Source: Loxodes magnus (lineage: Eukaryota; Ciliophora; Karyorelictea; Loxodida; Loxodidae). From it: a stretch of DNA of 64,000 nt. The translations under genes and the position numbers were made by a program. This document shows, piece by piece, positions 25,140 through 37,030 of this stretch. Each line of letters begins with the position of its first letter. Position 1 is the stretch's first letter. Under the pieces are notes generated by a model, which saw only the letters and a program-made list of their open reading frames with translations, was not told the DNA's origin and did not search any database. Location of the stretch: assembly GCA_946699065.1 (NCBI GenBank), contig CAMPDV010001580.1, positions 1 through 64,000 of the forward strand, read 5' to 3'.

Positions 25140-26480
25140 TTATTCACTTTTATTAGAAATCTTATTTAACTTCTGGATACTTTCAATCACTGATATTCAC
25201 ACACTTTTTCTTACTTTTCTTATTCACTTTTATTAGAAATCTTATTTAACTTCTGGATACTTTCAATCACTGATCTTCACACTCTTTTTCTTACTTTTCT
25301 TATTCACTTTTATTAGAAATCTTATTTAACTTCTAGATACTTTCAATTACTGATATTCACACTCTTTTTCTTACTTTTTTTATTCACTTTTCTTAGAAAT
25401 CTTATTTAACTTCTAGATACTTTCAATTACTGTTCTTCACACTCTTTTTCTTACTTTTCTTATTCACTTTTATTAGATATCTTATTTAACTTCTGGATAC
25501 TTTCAATTACTTATCTTCACACTCTTTTTCTTACTTTTCTTATTCACTTTTATTAGAAATCTTATTTAACTTCTAGATACTTTCAATTACTCATCTTCAC
25601 ACTCTTTTATTTACTTTTCTTATTCACTTTTATTAGAAATCTTATTTAACTTCTAGATACTTTCAATCACTGATCTTCACACTCTTTTTCTTACTTTTCT
25701 TATTCACTTTTCTTAGAAAACTTATTTATCTTCTAGATACTTTCAATTACTGATCTTCACACTCTTTTATTTACTTTTCTTATTCACTTCTCTCAGAAAT
25801 CATATTTAACTTCTAGATACTTTCAATTACTGATTTTCACACTCTTTTTCTTACTTTTCTTATTCACTTTTCTTAGAAAACTTATTTATCTTCTAGATAC
25901 TTTCAATTACTCATCTTCACACTCTTTTATTTACTTTTCTTATTCACTTCTCTCAGAAATCATATTTAACTTCTAGATACTTTCAATTACTGATCTTCAC
26001 ACTCTTTTATTTATTTTTCTTATTCACTTTTCCTAGAAATCATATTTAACTTCTAGATACTTTCAATTACTGATCTTCACACTCTTTTTCTTACTTTTCT
26101 TATTCACTTTTCTTAGAAATCTTATTTAACTTCTAGATACTTTCAATTACTGATCTTCACACTCTTTTATTTACTTTTCTTATTCACTTTTCCTAGAAAT
26201 CTTATTTAACTTCTAGATACTTTCAATTACTGATCTTCACACTCTTTTTCTTACTTTTCTTATTCACTTTTCTTAGAAATCTTATTTAACTTCTGGATAC
26301 TTTCAATTACTGATCTTCACACTCTTTTTCTTACTTTTCTTATTCACTTTTCTTAGAAATCTTATTTAACTTCTAGATACTTTCAATCATGATCTTCACA
26401 CTCTTTTATTTACTTTTCTTATTCACTTTTCTTAGAAATCTTATTTAACTTCTAGATACTTTCAATTACTGATCTTCACA
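25140..26480. repeat. 1.4-kb block, copy 3 of 3
   Basis: Monomer order follows 18.4-19.8 kb: a CTGGATAC monomer with GATATTC, C65>T, ACTGTTCTTC at 25429, TTAGATATC, AGAAAAC dimers near 25720 and 25880, and a CATGATC unit at 26389. One unit in the first half has TTCACACACTTT. That variant also occurs near 20801, 20961, 23040 and 33991. Confidence 0.85.
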
Positions 26481-26989
26481 CTCTTTTCTTACTTTTCTTA
26501 TTCACTTTTATTAGAAATCTTATTTAACTTCTAGATACTTTCAATTACTGATCTTCACACTCTCTTATTTACTTTTCTTATTCACTTTTATTAGAAATCT
26601 TATTTAACTTCTAGATACTTTCAATTACTGATCTTCACACTCTTTTTCTTACTTTTCTTATTCACTTTTATTAGAAATCTTATTTAACTTCTAGATACTT
26701 TCAATTACTTATCTTCACACTCTCTTATTTACTTTTCTTATTCACTTTTATTAGAAATCTTATTTAACTTCTAGATACTTTCAATCATGATCTTCACACT
26801 CTTTTATTTACTTTTCTTATTCACTTTTCTTAGAAATCTTATTTAACTTCTAGATACTTTCAATTACTGATCTTCACACTCTTTTCTTACTTTTCTTATT
26901 CACTTTTATTAGAAATCTTATTTAACTTCTAGATACTTTCAATTACTGATCTTCACACTCTCTTATTTACTTTTCTTATTCACTTTTCT

Positions 26990-28500
26990 TAGAAAACTTA
27001 TTTATCTTCTAGATACTTTCAATTACTGATCTTCACACTCTTTTATTTACTTTTCTTATTCACTTTTATTAGAAATCTTATTTAACTTCTAGATACTTTC
27101 AATCACTGATCTTCACACTCTTTTTCTTACTTTTCTTATTCACTTTTCTTAGAAAACTTATTTATCTTCTAGATACTTTCAATTACTCATCTTCACACTC
27201 TTTTATTTACTTTTCTTATTCACTTCTCTCAGAAATCATATTTAACTTCTAGATACTTTCAATTACTGATCTTCACACTCTTTTTCTTACTTTTCTTATT
27301 CACTTTTCTTAGAAAACTTATTTATCTTCTAGATACTTTCAATTACTCATCTTCACACTCTTTTATTTACTTTTCTTATTCACTTCTCTCAGAAATCATA
27401 TTTAACTTCTAGATACTTTCAATTACTGATCTTCACACTCTTTTATTTACTTTTCTTATTCACTTCTCTCAGAAATCTTATTTAACTTCTAGATACTTTC
27501 AATTACTGATCTTCACACTCTTTTTCTTACTTTTCTTATTCACTTTTATTAGAAATCTTATTTAACTTCTGGATACTTTCAATCACTGATCTTCACACTC
27601 TTTTATTTACTTTTCTTATTCACTTCTCTCAGAAATCTTATTTAACTTCTAGATACTTTCAATTACTGATCTTCACACTCTTTTTCTTACTTTTCTTATT
27701 CACTTTTATTAGAAATCTTATTTAACTTCTAAATACTTTCAATTACTTATCTTCACACTCTTTTAATTATTTTTCTTATTCACTTTTCTTAGAAATCTTA
27801 TTTAACTTCTAGATACTTTCAATCACTGATCTTCACACTCTTTTTCTTACTTTTCTTATTCACTTTTCCTAGAAATCTTATTTAACTTCTAGATACTTTC
27901 AATTACTGATCTTCACACTCTTTTTCTTACTTTTCTTATTCACTTTTATTAGAAATCTTATTTAACTTCTAAATACTTTCAATTACTTATCTTCACACTC
28001 TTTTAATTATTTTTCTTATTCACTTTTCTTAGAAATCTTATTTAACTTCTAGATACTTTCAATCACTTATCTTCACACTCTTTTTCTTACTTTTCTTATT
28101 CACTTTTCCTAGAAATCTTATTTAACTTCTAGATACTTTCAATTACTCATCTTCACACTCTTTTATTTACTTTTCTTATTCACTTCTCTCAGAAATCTTA
28201 TTTAACTTCTAGATACTTTCAATTACTGATCTTCACACTCTTTTTCTTACTTTTCTTATTCACTTTTATTAGAAATCTTATTTAACTTCTGGATACTTTC
28301 AATTACTGATCTTCACACTCTTTTATTTATTTTTCTTATTCACTTTTCCTAGAAATCTTATTTAACTTCTAGATACTTTCAATCATGATCTTCACACTCT
28401 TTTATTACTTTTCTTATTCACTTTTCTTAGAAATCTTATTTAACTTCTGGATACTTTCAATTACTGATCTTCACACTCTTTTATTTACTTTTCTTATTCA
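26990..28500. repeat. Second copy of the 13.99-15.45 kb segment
   Basis: It matches 14.02-14.58 kb at +12965 bp and 14.68-15.45 kb at +13045 bp, with one extra monomer near 27.55-27.63 kb. Shared marks are AGAAAAC/ATCATATTTAAC dimers, two CTAAATAC plus AATTATTTTT units (first CTTCTAAATA at 14681 and 27726), and the CATGATC plus TTTTATTAC monomer (15340 and 28385). The match ends where 28.50 kb has TTCTCTCAG but 15.45 kb has TATTATAAATC. Confidence 0.88.
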
Positions 28501-29660
28501 CTTCTCTCAGAAATCATATTTAACTTCTAGATACTTTCAATCATGATCTTCACACTCTTTTATTACTTTTCTTATTCACTTTTATTAGAAATCTTATTTA
28601 ACTTCTGGATACTTTCAATTACTGATCTTCACACTCTTTTATTTATTTTTCTTATTCACTTTTCCTAGAAATCTTATTTAACTTCTAGATACTTTCAATC
28701 ATGATCTTCACACTCTTTTATTACTTTTCTTATTCACTTTTCTTAGAAAACTTATTTATCTTCTAGATACTTTCAATTACTCATCTTCACACTCTTTTAT
28801 TTACTTTTCTTATTCACTTTTATTAGAAATCTTATTTAACTTCTAAATACTTTCAATCACTTATCTTCACACTCTTTTTCTTACTTTTCTTATTCACTTT
28901 TCCTAGAAATCTTATTTAACTTCTAGATACTTTCAATCATGATCTTCACACTCTTTTATTACTTTTCTTATTCACTTTTCTTAGAAAACTTATTTATCTT
29001 CTAGATACTTTCAATTACTCATCTTCACACTCTTTTTCTTACTTTTCTTATTCACTTTTATTAGAAATCTTATTTAACTTCTAAATACTTTCAATCACTT
29101 ATCTTCACACTCTTTTTCTTACTTTTCTTATTCACTTTTCCTAGAAATCTTATTTAACTTCTAGATACTTTCAATTACTCATCTTCACACTCTTTTTCTT
29201 ACTTTTCTTATTCACTTTTCCTAGAAATCTTATTTAACTTCTAGATACTTTCAATCATGATCTTCACACTCTTTTATTACTTTTCTTATTCACTTTTCTT
29301 AGAAATCTTATTTAACTTCTGGATACTTTCAATTACTGATCTTCACACTCTTTTATTTATTTTTCTTATTCACTTTTCCTAGAAATCTTATTTAACTTCT
29401 AGATACTTTCAATCATGATCTTCACACTCTTTTATTACTTTTCTTATTCACTTTTATTAGAAATCTTATTTAACTTCTGGATACTTTCAATTACTGATCT
29501 TCACACTCTTTTATTTATTTTTCTTATTCACTTTTCCTAGAAATCTTATTTAACTTCTAGATACTTTCAATCATGATCTTCACACTCTTTTATTACTTTT
29601 CTTATTCACTTTTCTTAGAAAACTTATTTATCTTCTAGATACTTTCAATTACTCATCTTC
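28380..29660. repeat. Local amplification of a 158-bp dimer
   Basis: A 78-bp monomer with two deletions (CATGATC and TCTTTTATTAC) recurs with its ATG at 28385, 28543, 28701, 28939, 29257, 29415 and 29573, at steps of 158, 158, 238, 318, 158 and 158 bp. Its usual neighbour is an 80-bp CTGGATAC or AGAAAAC unit. The same monomer is single at 15340 and 30691, so it was amplified only here. Confidence 0.88.
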
Positions 29661-30931
29661 ACACTCTTTTATTTACTTTTCTTATTCACTTCTCTCAGAA
29701 ATCATATTTAACTTCTAGATACTTTCAATTACTGATCTTCACACTCTTTTATTTACTTTTCTTATTCACTTCTCTCAGAAATCTTATTTAACTTCTAGAT
29801 ACTTTCAATTACTGATCTTCACACTCTTTTTCTTACTTTTCTTATTCACTTTTATTAGAAATCTTATTTAACTTCTGGATACTTTCAATCACTGATCTTC
29901 ACACTCTTTTATTTACTTTTCTTATTCACTTCTCTCAGAAATCTTATTTAACTTCTAGATACTTTCAATCACTGATCTTCACACTCTTTTTCTTACTTTT
30001 CTTATTCACTTTTATTATAAATCTTATTTAACTTCTAGATACTTTCAATCACTGATCTTCACACTCTTTTTCTTACTTTTCTTATTCACTTTTCTTAGAA
30101 ATCTTATTTAACTTCTAGATACTTTCAATCACTGATCTTCACACTCTTTTTCTTACTTTTCTTATTCACTTTTCCTAGAAATCTTATTTAACTTCTAGAT
30201 ACTTTCAATTACTGATCTTCACACTCTTTTTCTTACTTTTCTTATTCACTTTTATTAGAAATCTTATTTAACTTCTAAATACTTTCAATTACTTATCTTC
30301 ACACTCTTTTAATTATTTTTCTTATTCACTTTTCTTAGAAATCTTATTTAACTTCTAGATACTTTCAATCACTTATCTTCACACTCTTTTTCTTACTTTT
30401 CTTATTCACTTTTCCTAGAAATCTTATTTAACTTCTAGATACTTTCAATTACTCATCTTCACACTCTTTTATTTACTTTTCTTATTCACTTCTCTCAGAA
30501 ATCTTATTTAACTTCTAGATACTTTCAATTACTGATCTTCACACTCTTTTTCTTACTTTTCTTATTCACTTTTATTAGAAATCTTATTTAACTTCTGGAT
30601 ACTTTCAATTACTGATCTTCACACTCTTTTATTTATTTTTCTTATTCACTTTTCCTAGAAATCTTATTTAACTTCTAGATACTTTCAATCATGATCTTCA
30701 CACTCTTTTATTACTTTTCTTATTCACTTTTCTTAGAAATCTTATTTAACTTCTGGATACTTTCAATTACTGATCTTCACACTCTTTTATTTACTTTTCT
30801 TATTCACTTTTATTATAAATCTTATTTAACTTCTAGATACTTTCAATTACTGATCTTCACACTCTTTTTCTTACTTTTCTTATTCACTTTTCTTAGAAAT
30901 CTTATTTAACTTCTGGATACTTTCAATTACT

Positions 30932-30989
30932 GATCTTCACACTCTTTTTATTACTTTTATTATTTAACTTCTAGATACTTTCAATTACT
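30932..30989. repeat. 58-bp deleted monomer (4 of 7)
   Basis: It is the counterpart of the unit at 15581, at exactly +15351 bp. The deletion join is identical. Confidence 0.95.
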
Positions 30990-31101
30990 GATCTTCACAC
31001 TCTTTTTCTTACTTTTCTTATTCACTTTTCTTAGAAAACTTATTTATCTTCTAGATACTTTCAATCACTGATCTTCACACTCTTTTTCTTACTTTTCTTA
31101 T

Positions 31102-31126
31102 TCACTTTTCTTACTTTTCTTATTTA
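31102..31126. repeat. Patch-replaced monomer, copy 2
   Basis: The same GAAA-to-CTTT replacement lies at 31114-31117, at the +15351 bp counterpart of the first. I saw this change nowhere else, so it is a private mark of the block duplication. Confidence 0.85.
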
Positions 31127-31389
31127 ACTTCTAGATACTTTCAATTACTGATCTTCACACTCTTTTTCTTACTTTTCTTATTCACTTTTCTTAGAAATCT
31201 TATTTAACTTCTAGATACTTTCAATTACTGATCTTCACACTCTTTTATTTACTTTTCTTATTCACTTTTCCTAGAAATCTTATTTAACTTCTAGATACTT
31301 TCAATTACTGATCTTCACACTCTTTTAATTATTTTTCTTATTCACTTTTATTAGAAATCTTATTTAACTTCTAGATACTTTCAATTACT

Positions 31390-31447
31390 GATCTTCACAC
31401 TCTTTTTATTACTTTTATTATTTAACTTCTAGATACTTTCAATCACT
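31390..31447. repeat. 58-bp deleted monomer (5 of 7)
   Basis: It is the counterpart of the unit at 16039, at +15351 bp, with the same AATTATTTTT left neighbour. Confidence 0.95.
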
Positions 31448-32247
31448 GATCTTCACACTCTTTTTCTTACTTTTCTTATTCACTTTTCCTAGAAATCTTA
31501 TTTAACTTCTAGATACTTTCAATTACTGATCTTCACACTCTTTTTCTTACTTTTCTTATTCACTTTTCTTAGAAATCTTATTTAACTTCTAGATACTTTC
31601 AATTACTTATCTTCACACTCTTTTAATTATTTTTCTTATTCACTTTTATTAGAAATCTTATTTAACTTCTAGATACTTTCAATTACTGATCTTCACACTC
31701 TTTTTCTTACTTTTCTTATTCACTTTTCTTAGAAATCTTATTTAACTTCTGGATACTTTCAATCACTGATCTTCACACTCTTTTTCTTACTTTTCTTATT
31801 CACTTTTATTAGAAATCTTATTTAACTTCTAGATACTTTCAATCACTTATCTTCACACTCTTTTTCTTACTTTTCTTATTCACTTTTCTTAGAAAACTTA
31901 TTTATCTTCTAGATACTTTCAATTACTCATCTTCACACTCTTTTATTTACTTTTCTTATTCACTTCTCTCAGAAATCATATTTAACTTCTAGATACTTTC
32001 AATTACTCATCTTCACACTCTTTTATTTACTTTTCTTATTCACTTTTATTAGAAATCTTATTTAACTTCTAGATACTTTCAATCACTGATCTTCACACTC
32101 TTTTTCTTACTTTTCTTATTCACTTCTCTCAGAAATCTTATTTAACTTCTAGATACTTTCAATTACTGATCTTCACACTCTTTTAATTATTTTTCTTATT
32201 CACTTTTATTAGAAATCTTATTTAACTTCTAGATACTTTCAATTACT

Positions 32248-32305
32248 GATCTTCACACTCTTTTTATTACTTTTATTATTTAACTTCTAGATACTTTCAA
32301 TCACT
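32248..32305. repeat. 58-bp deleted monomer (6 of 7)
   Basis: It is the counterpart of the unit at 16737, at +15511 bp. The 160-bp change of offset since the previous pair shows the two-monomer insertion between them. Confidence 0.95.
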
Positions 32306-34859
32306 GATCTTCACACTCTTTTTCTTACTTTTCTTATTCACTTTTCCTAGAAATCTTATTTAACTTCTAGATACTTTCAATTACTGATCTTCACACTCTT
32401 TTTCTTACTTTTCTTATTCACTTTTCTTAGAAATCTTATTTAACTTCTAGATACTTTCAATCATGATCTTCACACTCTTTTTCTTACTTTTCTTATTCAC
32501 TTTTCTTTGAAATCTTATTTAACTTCTAAATACTTTCAATTACTTATCTTCACACTCTTTTAATTATTTTTCTTATTCACTTTTATTAGAAATCTTATTT
32601 AACTTCTAGATACTTTCAATTACTGATCTTCACACTCTTTTTCTTACTTTTCTTATTCACTTTTCTTAGAAATCTTATTTAACTTCTGGATACTTTCAAT
32701 CACTGATCTTCACACTCTTTTTCTTACTTTTCTTATTCACTTTTATTAGAAATCTTATTTAACTTCTAGATACTTTCAATCACTTATCTTCACACTCTTT
32801 TTCTTACTTTTCTTATTCACTTTTCCTAGAAATCTTATTTAACTTCTAGATACTTTCAATTACTGATCTTCACACTCTTTTTCTTACTTTTCTTATTCAC
32901 TTTTCCTAGAAATCTTATTTAACTTCTAGATACTTTCAATCACTTATCTTCACACTCTTTTTCTTACTTTTCTTATTCACTTTTATTAGAAATCTTATTT
33001 AACTTCTAGATACTTTCAATCACTTATCTTCACACTCTTTTTCTTACTTTTCTTATTCACTTTTCCTAGAAATCTTATTTAACTTCTAGATACTTTCAAT
33101 TACTGATCTTCACACTCTTTTTCTTACTTTTCTTATTCACTTTTATTAGAAATCTTATTTAACTTCTGGATACTTTCAATCACTGATCTTCACACTCTTT
33201 TTCTTACTTTTCTTATTCACTTTTCTTAGAAATCTTATTTAACTTCTAGATACTTTCAATTACTGATCTTCACACTCTTTTATTTACTTTTCTTATTCAC
33301 TTTTCTTAGAAATCTTATTTAACTTCTAGATACTTTCAATTACTGATCTTCACACTCTTTTTCTTACTTTTCTTATTCACTTTTATTAGAAATCTTATTT
33401 AACTTCTAGATACTTTCAATTACTGATCTTCACACTCTTTTTCTTACTTTTCTTATTCACTTTTCCTAGAAATCTTATTTAACTTCTAGATACTTTCAAT
33501 TACTGATATTCACACTCTTTTTCTTACTTTTCTTTCTCACTTTTCCTAGAAATCTTATTTAACTTCAAGATACATTCAATTACTGATTTTCACACTCTTT
33601 TATTTACTTTTCTTATTCACTTTTCCTAGAAATCTTATTTAACTTCTAGATACTTTCAATTACTGATCTTCACACTCTTTTTCTTACTTTTCTTATTCAC
33701 TTTTATTAGAAATCTTATTTAACTTCTGGATACTTTCAATCACTGATCTTCACACTCTTTTATTTACTTTTCTTATTCACTTTTCTTAGAAATCTTATTT
33801 AACTTCTAGATACTTTCAATTACTGATCTTCACACTCTTTTTCTTACTTTTCTTATTCACTTTTATTAGAAATCTTATTTAACTTCTAGATACTTTCAAT
33901 TACTGATCTTCACACTCTTTTTCTTACTTTTCTTATTCACTTTTATTAGAAATCTTATTTAACTTCTGGATACTTTCAATCACTGATATTCACACACTTT
34001 TTCTTACTTTTCTTATTCACTTTTCTTAGAAATCTTATTTAACTTCTAGATACTTTCAATCACTTATCTTCACACTCTTTTTCTTACTTTTCTTATTCAC
34101 TTTTCCTAGAAATCTTATTTAACTTCTAGATACTTTCAATTACTTATCTTCACACTCTTTTTCTTACTTTTCTTATTCACTTTTCCTAGAAATCTTATTT
34201 AACTTCTAGATACTTTCAATTACTGATCTTCACACTCTTTTATTTACTTTTCTTATTCACTTTTCCTAGAAATCTTATTTAACTTCTAGATACTTTCAAT
34301 TACTGATCTTCACACTCTTTTTCTTACTTTTCTTATTCACTTTTATTAGAAATCTTATTTAACTTCTAGATACTTTCAATCACTGATCTTCACACTCTTT
34401 TTCTTACTTTTCTTATTCACTTTTATTATAAATCTTATTTAACTTCTAGATACTTTCAATCACTGATCTTCACACTCTTTTTCTTACTTTTCTTATTCAC
34501 TTTTCTTAGAAAACTTATTTATCTTCTAGATACTTTCAATTACTCATCTTCACACTCTTTTATTTACTTTTCTTATTCACTTTTCTTAGAAATCTTATTT
34601 AACTTCTAGATACTTTCAATTACTCATCTTCACACTCTTTTTCTTACTTTTCTTATTCACTTTTCTTAGAAATCTTATTTAACTTCTGGATACTTTCAAT
34701 TACTCATCTTCACACTCTTTTATTTACTTTTCTTATTCACTTCTCTCAGAAATCATATTTAACTTCTAGATACTTTCAATCACTGATCTTCACACTCTTT
34801 TCTTACTTTTCTTATTCACTTTTCTTAGAAATCTTATTTAACTTCTAGATACTTTCAAT

Positions 34860-35300
34860 TACTCATCTTCACACTCTTTTATTTACTTTTCTTATTCACT
34901 TCTCTCAGAAATCATATTTAACTTCTAGATACTTTCAATTACTGATCTTCACACTCTTTTATTTATTTTTCTTATTCACTTTTCCTAGAAATCTTATTTA
35001 ACTTCTAGATACTTTCAATCATGATCTTCACACTCTTTTCTTACTTTTCTTATTCACTTTTCTTAGAAATCTTATTTAACTTCTGGATACTTTCAATCAC
35101 TGATCTTCACACTCTTTTTCTTACTTTTCTTATTCACTTTTATTATAAATCTTATTTAACTTCTAGATACTTTCAATTACTGATCTTCACACTCTTTTTC
35201 TTACTTTTCTTATTCACTTTTCTTAGAAATCTTATTTAACTTCTGGATACTTTCAATCACTGATCTTCACACTCTTTTTCTTACTTTTCTTATTCACTTT
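34860..35300. repeat. Five-monomer cassette, copy 1 (partner 36590-37030)
   Basis: The cassette order is ACTCATC/TTCTCTCAG unit, ATCATATTTAAC unit with ATTTATTT, CCTAG unit leading to CATGATC with TCTTTTCTTAC, CTGGATAC unit, and TATTATAAATC unit. It matches the partner at +1732 bp. The same order, complete or partial, also occurs near 39.5, 44.6, 45.55, 51.55 and 55.0 kb. Confidence 0.85.
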
Positions 35301-35879
35301 TCTTAGAAATCTTATTTAACTTCTAGATACTTTCAATCATGATCTTCACACTCTTTTCTTTCTTTTCTTATTCACTTTTCTTAGAAATCTTATTTAACTT
35401 CTAGATACTTTCAATCATGATCTTCACACTCTTTTTCTTACTTTTCTTATTCACTTCTCTCAGAAATCATATTTAACTTCTAGATACTTTCAATTACTGA
35501 TCTTCACACTCTTTTTATTACTTTTATTATTCACTTTTATTAGAAATCTTATTTATCTTCTAGATACTTTCAATCACTGATATTCACACTCTTTTTCTTA
35601 CTTTTCTTATTCACTTTTATTATAAAACTTATTTATCTTCTAGATACTTTCAATTACTCATCTTCACACTCTTTTATTTACTTTTCTTATTCACTTTTCT
35701 TAGAAATCTTATTTAACTTCTGGATACTTTCAATCACTGATCTTCACACTCTTTTTCTTACTTTTCTTATTCACTTTTATTATAAAACTTATTTATCTTC
35801 TAGATACTTTCAATTACTCATCTTCACACTCTTTTATTTACTTTTCTTATTCACTTTTCTTAGAAATCTTATTTAACTT

Positions 35880-36300
35880 CTAGATACTTTCAATTACTGA
35901 TCTTCACACTCTTTTTCTTACTTTTCTTATTCACTTTTCCTAGAAATCTTATTTAACTTCTAGATACTTTCAATTACTGATCTTCACACTCTTTTTCTTA
36001 CTTTTCTTATTCACTTTTCTTAGAAATCTTATTTAACTTCTAGATACTTTCAATTACTGATCTTCACACTCTTTTATTTACTTTTCTTATTCACTTTTCC
36101 TAGAAATCTTATTTAACTTCTAGATACTTTCAATTACTGATCTTCACACTCTTTTAATTATTTTTCTTATTCACTTTTATTAGAAATCTTATTTAACTTC
36201 TAGATACTTTCAATTACTGATCTTCACACTCTTTTTATTACTTTTATTATTTAACTTCTAGATACTTTCAATCACTGATCTTCACACTCTTTTCTTACTT
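35880..36300. repeat. Third partial copy of the 3.4-kb block
   Basis: It matches 15.70-16.10 kb at +20180 bp and 31.05-31.45 kb at +4829 bp. The unit order is the same: TTAG, ATTTAC, CCTAG, AATTATTTTT, the 58-bp unit, then AATCACTGATC. Confidence 0.85.
36219..36276. repeat. 58-bp deleted monomer (7 of 7)
   Basis: It has the same deletion join and the same left neighbours (CCTAG unit, then AATTATTTTT unit) as those at 16039 and 31390, at offsets of 20180 and 4829 bp. It shows that part of the 3.4-kb block was copied a third time. Confidence 0.95.
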
Positions 36301-36589
36301 TTCTTATTCACTTTTCCTAGAAATCTTATTTAACTTCTAGATACTTTCAATTACTGATATTCACACTCTTTTTCTTACTTTTCTTATTCACTTTTCTTAG
36401 AAATATTATTTAACTTCTAGATACTTTCAATTACTGATCTTCACACTCTTTTTCTTACTTTTCTTATTCACTTTTATTAGAAATCTTATTTAACTTCTGG
36501 ATACTTTCAATCACTGATCTTCACACTCTTTTTCTTACTTTTCTTATTCACTTTTCTTAGAAAACTTATTTATCTTCTAGATACTTTCA

Positions 36590-37030
36590 ATTACTCATCT
36601 TCACACTCTTTTATTTACTTTTCTTATTCACTTCTCTCAGAAATCATATTTAACTTCTAGATACTTTCAATTACTGATCTTCACACTCTTTTATTTATTT
36701 TTCTTATTCACTTTTCCTAGAAATCTTATTTAACTTCTAGATACTTTCAATCATGATCTTCACACTCTTTTCTTACTTTTCTTATTCACTTTTCTTAGAA
36801 ATCTTATTTAACTTCTGGATACTTTCAATCACTGATCTTCACACTCTTTTTCTTACTTTTCTTATTCACTTTTATTATAAATCTTATTTAACTTCTAGAT
36901 ACTTTCAATTACTGATCTTCACACTCTTTTTCTTACTTTTCTTATTCACTTTTCTTAGAAATCTTATTTAACTTCTGGATACTTTCAATCACTGATCTTC
37001 ACACTCTTTTTCTTACTTTTCTTATTCACT
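36590..37030. repeat. Five-monomer cassette, copy 2
   Basis: It appears base-for-base equivalent to 34.86-35.30 kb over the ATG-bearing part (ATG at 35021 and 36753). Beyond about 37.03 kb it diverges: TTCTCTCAG here, TTTTCTTAG in the partner. The piece at 35.9-36.3 kb just to its left matches 15.78-16.10 kb. Confidence 0.85.

Larger units (their letters stand above)
30090..33610. repeat. Block duplication, copy 2 (partner 14740-18180)
   Basis: This is the later copy of the 3.4-kb block. It holds 58-bp monomers at 30932, 31390 and 32248, the CTTACTTTTCTTA patch at 31110, CTTTGAAATC with CTAAATAC at about 32506-32530, and one CAAGATACATTC monomer near 33565. It differs from copy 1 by an inserted monomer pair (AATTATTTTT unit plus CTGGATAC unit) and by a few alleles such as CCTAG for TTAG. 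Left of about 30.09 kb the two loci no longer align. Confidence 0.92.

Noticed and set aside
30691-30909. Identical 72-codon frame, which might suggest conserved protein
   Set aside because: The identity follows from the block duplication at +15351 bp; the surrounding non-coding repeat is equally conserved.
35021-35239. Near-identical 72-codon frame
   Set aside because: Same satellite register with two allele differences; part of the five-monomer cassette, not selection on protein.
36753-36971. Fourth copy of the same frame
   Set aside because: A copy of the cassette at +1732 bp; explained by DNA duplication.
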